Positions 60,108 through 64,000 of a DNA stretch of 64,000 bases are shown here, piece by piece (the first letter of the stretch is position 1; each line of letters begins with the position of its first letter). Origin of the DNA: Synechococcus sp. CBW1004 (GTDB lineage: Bacteria > Cyanobacteriota > Cyanobacteriia > PCC-6307 > Cyanobiaceae). The notes below the pieces were generated by a model, which worked only from the letters and a program-made list of their open reading frames with translations, did not search any database and had not been told where the DNA came from. The DNA is taken from the NCBI RefSeq assembly GCF_015840715.1, contig NZ_CP060397.1, forward strand, positions 1,178,001 to 1,242,000, written 5' to 3'. The translations under genes and the position numbers were made by a program.

Positions 60108-60937
60108 GAGACCACCTTGCCATCGGGTGGAACGACAATGGAAATTGGCACGCTGCCAATGCGGGCCGCCAGCAGGCTGAAAGAGGACTGAAGGGAGCCA
60201 AGGATGGCATCGCAGCCAGCCAGGGTGAGAAATTCCACAAACGCATCGATGCCGGCCTGGGGGTGTGATCGATCCAGACAAGCGGGGGGCGACGCAAAAA
60301 GCCGTTCACCGAATTCAGCGCGCAGAGGGCCAACCTCCAGAGGGTCGTCGGTGCAGAGCAGAAAGTGGGTGGTGGGGCTTGCGATCAGTCTCTCATGCAT
60401 TGCTGTAAGGAAGGCGGAGGTGGTGCTGTTGGCAATGGCATGTCGGTGGTCACCCCTACGGATATGCACGCCCACCAGAGGAGCGTTTGTGTGGCGAGCC
60501 TGTGCCAGACGGGCTGTGCTTAGACGCTGGATTGAGGGGAGGGGGTGAAAGGGAGCTGGCTGATCGCCACAGTCTTCGAATTCCGCGCAGGTCTGGATCC
60601 ATTGGAATGGCATCCAGAGGGGAGCAAAGCGAAGCGGACGGCCCCAGGCCTCTCCGGGGTCAACGGGGCGATTGAGACCGAGGCGGAAACTGGAGAACAG
60701 CCAACGCGACAGCCGCAGGGCCAGGCGCTGGAGAGGGCGCGATGGGTTCACGGTGATCAGCCGTACGGGGCTGACAAGGTTGAACAGCTGCCCGTTGAGG
60801 GTGGCCAGCTCAGCGGTGAGCGGCCAGAGCACCACCACTGCCCGGCGGTAGCGGAGAGCGAAGGCATGGGCTGACCAGAGGGCACGCAGCCGATTGGCCA
60901 GGCCGCCCTTGAGTTCAACGACGAACAGCAGGGTCAA
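60104..60937 (-). CDS. Fucosyltransferase-like protein (HxRRGD motif)
   Basis: With a TTG start at 60937 (overlapping the upstream stop as TTGA) the protein has 277 residues. It opens LLFVVELKGGLANRLRALWSAHAFAL, where GGLANRLR is characteristic, and carries VGVHIRRGDHRHAI, the GDP-sugar-binding arginine motif seen in GT11/GT23-type fucosyltransferases. The region GCDAILGSLQSSFSLLAARIG resembles their C-terminus. A longer start at 61009 would add Arg-rich residues. The gene is transcribed with the GT4 gene upstream. The transferred sugar is a guess. Confidence 0.72.
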   Translation of the reverse strand: MTLLFVVELKGGLANRLRALWSAHAFALRYRRAVVVLWPLTAELATLNGQLFNLVSPVRLITVNPSRPLQRLALRLSRWLFSSFRLGLNRPVDPGEAWGRPLRFAPLWMPFQWIQTCAEFEDCGDQPAPFHPLPSIQRLSTARLAQARHTNAPLVGVHIRRGDHRHAIANSTTSAFLTAMHERLIASPTTHFLLCTDDPLEVGPLRAEFGERLFASPPACLDRSHPQAGIDAFVEFLTLAGCDAILGSLQSSFSLLAARIGSVPISIVVPPDGKVVS

Positions 60938-62310
60938 CGATGCTCCTCGTGGGCGAGTACGGAGCGATACAGCTCGGCGTGGCGGCCTGCAATGTGCCTG
61001 GGATGCCACTCGCGAACAGCACGCTTCCTGGCCTCATGAGCGAGCGAGGAGCTACGAGTGGAATCCGCCAAAACCCAGTGAATGCTGCTAGCCAGGGATG
61101 CGGGATCGAAAGGCTCAGCGAGGGCACCGCTTATCCCATCTGCCACTATATCGGGAAGACCACCGATGCGGAAGCCAACCACGGGGAGTCCGCAGGCCTG
61201 GGCCTCCAGGCCGGTGTTGGGCAAATTGTCCTGCCGGGATGGAATCACCAGCACATCGCAGGCGGCGTAGTGGAGACGAAGAATTTGGTTGTCGGTGATG
61301 ACGCCTCGGTAGTGAACGGGAAAGGGGTGTGGCCAGGCTGATTCCGTGGTATCAGCACCAACAATCACGAGCTCTGGAGACACATCATCTGGACTCTGCT
61401 GAGCCGAGAGTTCGACGAGTGCAGCTTGCAGCAGATCAGCACCTTTGCGAGGGTCGCTGGTGCCGGCAAGGGCGGTGAACAGGATCAGAGGGCGGTCTGC
61501 CGGTAGGCCCAAGCGTTTCCGAGCCTGTGATCGGTCAAGTGGCGCCCAAAGATCACAGTCGATCGGATAGGGGATGACCTCGATCGGCCAGTTTTGCATC
61601 AGGGCGCTGGAGCGAGCTTCTGAAGCGAGCCAACGACTCGGACACACAATATGGATCGGCCGTCGCCAGGCGCGACGCTTGCGCTCCCATGTGTAGCGGT
61701 TCAGATCGGGGCCACGTTCGTGTGCCGGTCGGTTGCTGGGAAGGTAACCCTGCTTAAAGCGGTGATCGTTTGCAGGAGGAAGGCGCACATAGTGCTCAGC
61801 ACCGAGGAAGGCCCACTGATCATGAAGCGTCCAGACCAAGGGTTGTGGTAGTCGCCCCACCTCTTCGACCGAGAGCCCGGCTCTGCCGATCCAGTGAAGG
61901 TGGATCAGCTGTGCATCACAACGTGCCAGCTCGTTACCCACTCCTGAATCGGGCCAACAGGTGCTGTGCAGCACGGTGTTGCCGTCATTAAATCCACGTG
62001 GGTAGCGGGAAGCCAGGCGAGGCCGAATTCGTCGCCAAAAGGGATTCAGGGTGTGCGGCGGCCCAGATTGAACGGTGGAATCGGAGGAACACCCATAGAT
62101 AACACGTAGGCGGGATTTAATTCTGGAGTTTGCAGCATGATCCACCAGTGCTCGGTGAATACGGTACGCTGCACGGCCAGCACCACCGCCTTCAAAAGTT
62201 GTGAAGTGCGTAACAGGAAGGCAGCTGACTGATTTCTCTGTTTCAGTAGGAGAAATGATGATTTCCTCGCTACAGCGTGTAGCAATACTTTTGAATACTT
62301 TTGACTTCAA
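60934..62310 (-). CDS. GT4 glycosyltransferase (WcaC-like)
   Basis: This 458-residue protein has HFTTFEGGGAGRAAYRIHRAL, CDAQLIHLHWIGRAGLSVEEVGRLPQPLVWTLHDQWAF, then IHIVCPSRWLASEARSSALM, LILFTALAGTSDPRKGADLLQAALVEL, and PSRQDNLPNTGLEAQACGLPVVGFRIGGLPDIV. The pattern (LHWI, TLHDQWAFLGAEHY) is that of WcaC-type GT4 enzymes. The N-terminal ~35 residues come from A/T-rich sequence and could be surplus. It overlaps the next gene by 4 bases at the 3' end. Confidence 0.9.
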   Translation of the reverse strand: MKSKVFKSIATRCSEEIIISPTETEKSVSCLPVTHFTTFEGGGAGRAAYRIHRALVDHAANSRIKSRLRVIYGCSSDSTVQSGPPHTLNPFWRRIRPRLASRYPRGFNDGNTVLHSTCWPDSGVGNELARCDAQLIHLHWIGRAGLSVEEVGRLPQPLVWTLHDQWAFLGAEHYVRLPPANDHRFKQGYLPSNRPAHERGPDLNRYTWERKRRAWRRPIHIVCPSRWLASEARSSALMQNWPIEVIPYPIDCDLWAPLDRSQARKRLGLPADRPLILFTALAGTSDPRKGADLLQAALVELSAQQSPDDVSPELVIVGADTTESAWPHPFPVHYRGVITDNQILRLHYAACDVLVIPSRQDNLPNTGLEAQACGLPVVGFRIGGLPDIVADGISGALAEPFDPASLASSIHWVLADSTRSSSLAHEARKRAVREWHPRHIAGRHAELYRSVLAHEEHR

Positions 62311-62353
62311 TGGCTATGAAATACTCAAGGAATCTTGCTTATGTTGGAATCAT

Positions 62354-63103
62354 TTATTTTGCAAGTTTTTTATAGGCTACCGCGTAGATTGATACAAATC
62401 TTCGCTCATGTAAATCTAAGTTATCCTCAAAGTCTCTGGCTGCTGTTTGTTCAAAGCCTGCCCGATTTAGCATACCTATTAAACTGGCTTGATCGAACAT
62501 GAATTTGTGTTCTCCTCCCATGTAAGCGATATAATTTAACTGATCAATTGGAGATCCACTTTCAACCCATCCTCGACGCCAGCAATGATCTGAGGATGGT
62601 GTTACAAAGTATCGACCTTGTATATATGCCTCAATAAAAAGTCTTGCATTCGGCACGCATACCGAAATACTCCCACCTGGTTTCAGACATCGTAGACAAT
62701 CTCTTAGGAGCGTTTCAAGGGAACCGGGAGTAATATGTTCCAAGACGTGAGAAGAATATATGGATGTTACTGTATTGTCAGGAAACGGAATGCCATCGCT
62801 TAGATCCCAGTAGAGGTCACAGCAGCGATTTTTGTCTAGAGTAAGCCAATCTGCAGTTCGCTTTGTTTGTCCTGCACCAATATCTAATTTAATTTGCAGA
62901 TCTTTTTGTAGCAGTTTATCAATTTCTTTGAGTGTTCGCTTCTTTGTGATTGCGTGCGCTTGACGAAGCTGAATATTCCGAAACTTTCTTGTAAAATGGT
63001 TATAGACTAAGCCAAAAGGGTTTTGATTAAAACTTGAGTGCATGACTAGGTCGTTAGTTGATTTAATGGATAGCCGTGGCTGCCAAGAGTCCGTTCGTAT
63101 CAT
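62354..63103 (-). CDS. SAM-dependent methyltransferase
   Basis: This 249-residue protein has IKLDIGAGQTKRTADWLTLD (motif I), YWDLSDGIPFPDNTVTSIYSSHVLEH and LEPGGSISVCVPNARLFIEAY-like KPGGSISVCVPNARLFIEAY, then EHKFMFDQASLIGMLNRAGFEQ. It is A/T-rich. A start at 63046 (MHSSFNQ) is possible instead of the ATG at 63103. Its relation to the neighbouring polysaccharide genes is by location only. Upstream (63104-63290) there is no gene, only A/T-rich sequence. Confidence 0.85.
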   Translation of the reverse strand: MIRTDSWQPRLSIKSTNDLVMHSSFNQNPFGLVYNHFTRKFRNIQLRQAHAITKKRTLKEIDKLLQKDLQIKLDIGAGQTKRTADWLTLDKNRCCDLYWDLSDGIPFPDNTVTSIYSSHVLEHITPGSLETLLRDCLRCLKPGGSISVCVPNARLFIEAYIQGRYFVTPSSDHCWRRGWVESGSPIDQLNYIAYMGGEHKFMFDQASLIGMLNRAGFEQTAARDFEDNLDLHERRFVSIYAVAYKKLAK

Positions 63104-63291
63104 GGAATCGGTTCATTGATGTGATATTAAATGTTTTATGATGATGCTTGTTTGTCTTTTTGATTTACCGAAAGTTAAGCCGCTGTTCTGAAAACTGCAA
63201 ATTGTGGGCAAAGTAAGGTAACAACTTTCGCTGCCTTGATTACTATTTCTCTTGGCAAGGGCTACCAGAACAGTCCTCTTCATGATTCTAG

Positions 63292-64000
63292 GAGCCTGTC
63301 GTTCATAACCCCGCTGCCGCCCTTTCCACAGAATACCTCAAATAAGCCCCTATCGCAGTGATGGCAAAGGACTTGGGCGATATCACGGGGCATGAGAATA
63401 GCCAAGGCCTCCCGCCCCTGAATCCGCAGCAAACGTTGCAGCTGCCTCCTTCGCCTGTGGAGTGGCTGCCGGCGAACCATCTGGTGTTCTTCTTTCTGGA
63501 TCTGGACGCGGAGCTGGATTACTCGTGGATCTATGCGGTCTACGAGAACAGAGTTCCTCGCGGGGTCAAGGCCTATGAGCCGCGGATGATGTTGGTGCTG
63601 CTCTTGTACGTCTCCTGCGTCAGCATCCTCTGCTCTCGGCGGATCGAGAGGGCCTGCTGTGAGGAAGTGGCCTTTCGGGTGCTCATTGGCAACCAGCAGC
63701 CCGACCACAGCCGTATCAGTGATTTCCGCCTCGTGCATCTCGATGCCTTGGCGGTCCTGTTTCTGCAGGTGCTGCGGCTGTGCCAGAAGGCAGGGCTGGT
63801 GAGCCTGGGCAACGTTGCTCTTGATGGCACCAAGGTCAACGCCAATGCCTCTAGGTACAAGGCGATGAGCCATGAGCGGATGCTCAAAACCTAGGCCCAG
63901 CGGGAGGAGGTGATCGAAGCGCTGCTGCGCAAGGCCGAGTTGATCGACGCGCAGGAGGACGCACGCTACGGCAAAGGCAAGCGTAGCGATGAGCTGACCA
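63292..64000 (+). mobile_element. IS1182-family insertion sequence, left part (cut by window edge)
   Basis: The element begins near GAGCCTGTCGTTCATAACCCCG (63292), which resembles left ends of IS1182-type elements, and continues to the window edge with the transposase. The base composition rises sharply compared with the preceding A/T-rich 200 bases. The right end is outside the window, so target duplication cannot be tested. Confidence 0.6.
63358..64000 (+). pseudogene. IS1182-family transposase with internal stop (5' part)
   Basis: The N-terminal part reads VEWLPANHLVFFFLDLDAELDYS, RGVKAYEPRMMLVLLLYVSCVS, LIGNQQPDHSRISDFRLVHLDALAVLF, NVALDGTKVNANASRYKAMSHERML, typical of IS1182 transposases. 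A TAG at 63892-63894 interrupts the frame after MLKT; the same frame then continues with AQREEVIEALLRKAELIDAQEDARYGKGKRSDEL, the expected continuation, where a Glu normally replaces the stop. So it is a nonsense-mutated transposase. The 3' half is outside the window. Confidence 0.8.

Noticed and set aside
1-64000. tRNA, rRNA or CRISPR arrays
   Set aside because: I looked for T-loop motifs and for repeat-spacer arrays and saw none; the only tandem array is the 16-bp repeat at 19061, which has no spacers.

Overview
The window reads as chromosome of a high-GC picocyanobacterium of the Synechococcus/Cyanobium type. This rests on a CpcS/CpeS-type phycobiliprotein lyase, a DUF3611 protein, a TIGR03792 protein, a two-domain cyanobacterial ThiE, a cyanoexosortase, and several copies of the HIP1 palindrome GCGATCGC (for example near 13619, 19938, 33170, 40813 and 53466). 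Species cannot be fixed from the sequence alone.

Positions 1-20000 are mostly a compact housekeeping backbone: cobalamin methyltransferase CbiET (cut by the window edge), a PAS protein, a DUF192 protein, an atypical response regulator, nadK, pheS, surE, a DUF3611 protein, ribF, thiE-thiS, a DUF1517 protein, larB, a TIGR03792 protein, ispF, a membrane coiled-coil protein, trmD overlapping a phycobiliprotein lyase, and era. Between trmD/lyase and era lies a decayed mazEF toxin-antitoxin module. Upstream of era is an array of six 16-bp tandem repeats. Era, the lyase, LarB and the TIGR03792 protein all carry long Ala/Pro/Gly-rich segments.

From about 20000 to 63100 the window is one large exopolysaccharide or O-antigen superlocus. 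An SLBB export protein and a Wzc-like tyrosine autokinase are divergently transcribed. Next come a dual-specificity phosphatase, a degraded YdcF gene, an EpsI-like protein and a cyanoexosortase. They are followed by about 15 glycosyltransferases (GT2, GT4, fucosyltransferase-like, GT-C-like), WcaF- and NeuD-type acetyltransferases, three methyltransferases, an ABC flippase-like exporter and two polymerase/ligase-like membrane proteins. Most genes are on the minus strand with 4-base start/stop overlaps, which points to long translationally coupled operons. A plausible flow is: sugars assembled and decorated in the cytoplasm, flipped by the ABC exporter, polymerised or ligated by the membrane proteins, and exported through the SLBB/BY-kinase machinery under kinase/phosphatase control.

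The locus is being remodelled. One IS630 copy splits a GT2 gene and a second, almost identical copy sits 9.3 kb away. An IS5 element is inserted directly against the second copy, in a CTAG created by its end. A NeuD pseudogene, a GT2 stub, a YdcF relic and an IS1182 transposase with an internal stop mark other scars. AT-rich patches (about 43.3-45.0, 49.9-51.0, 57.0-58.8 and 62.2-63.3 kb) carry membrane proteins, a fucosyltransferase-like gene and a methyltransferase, and look recently acquired.
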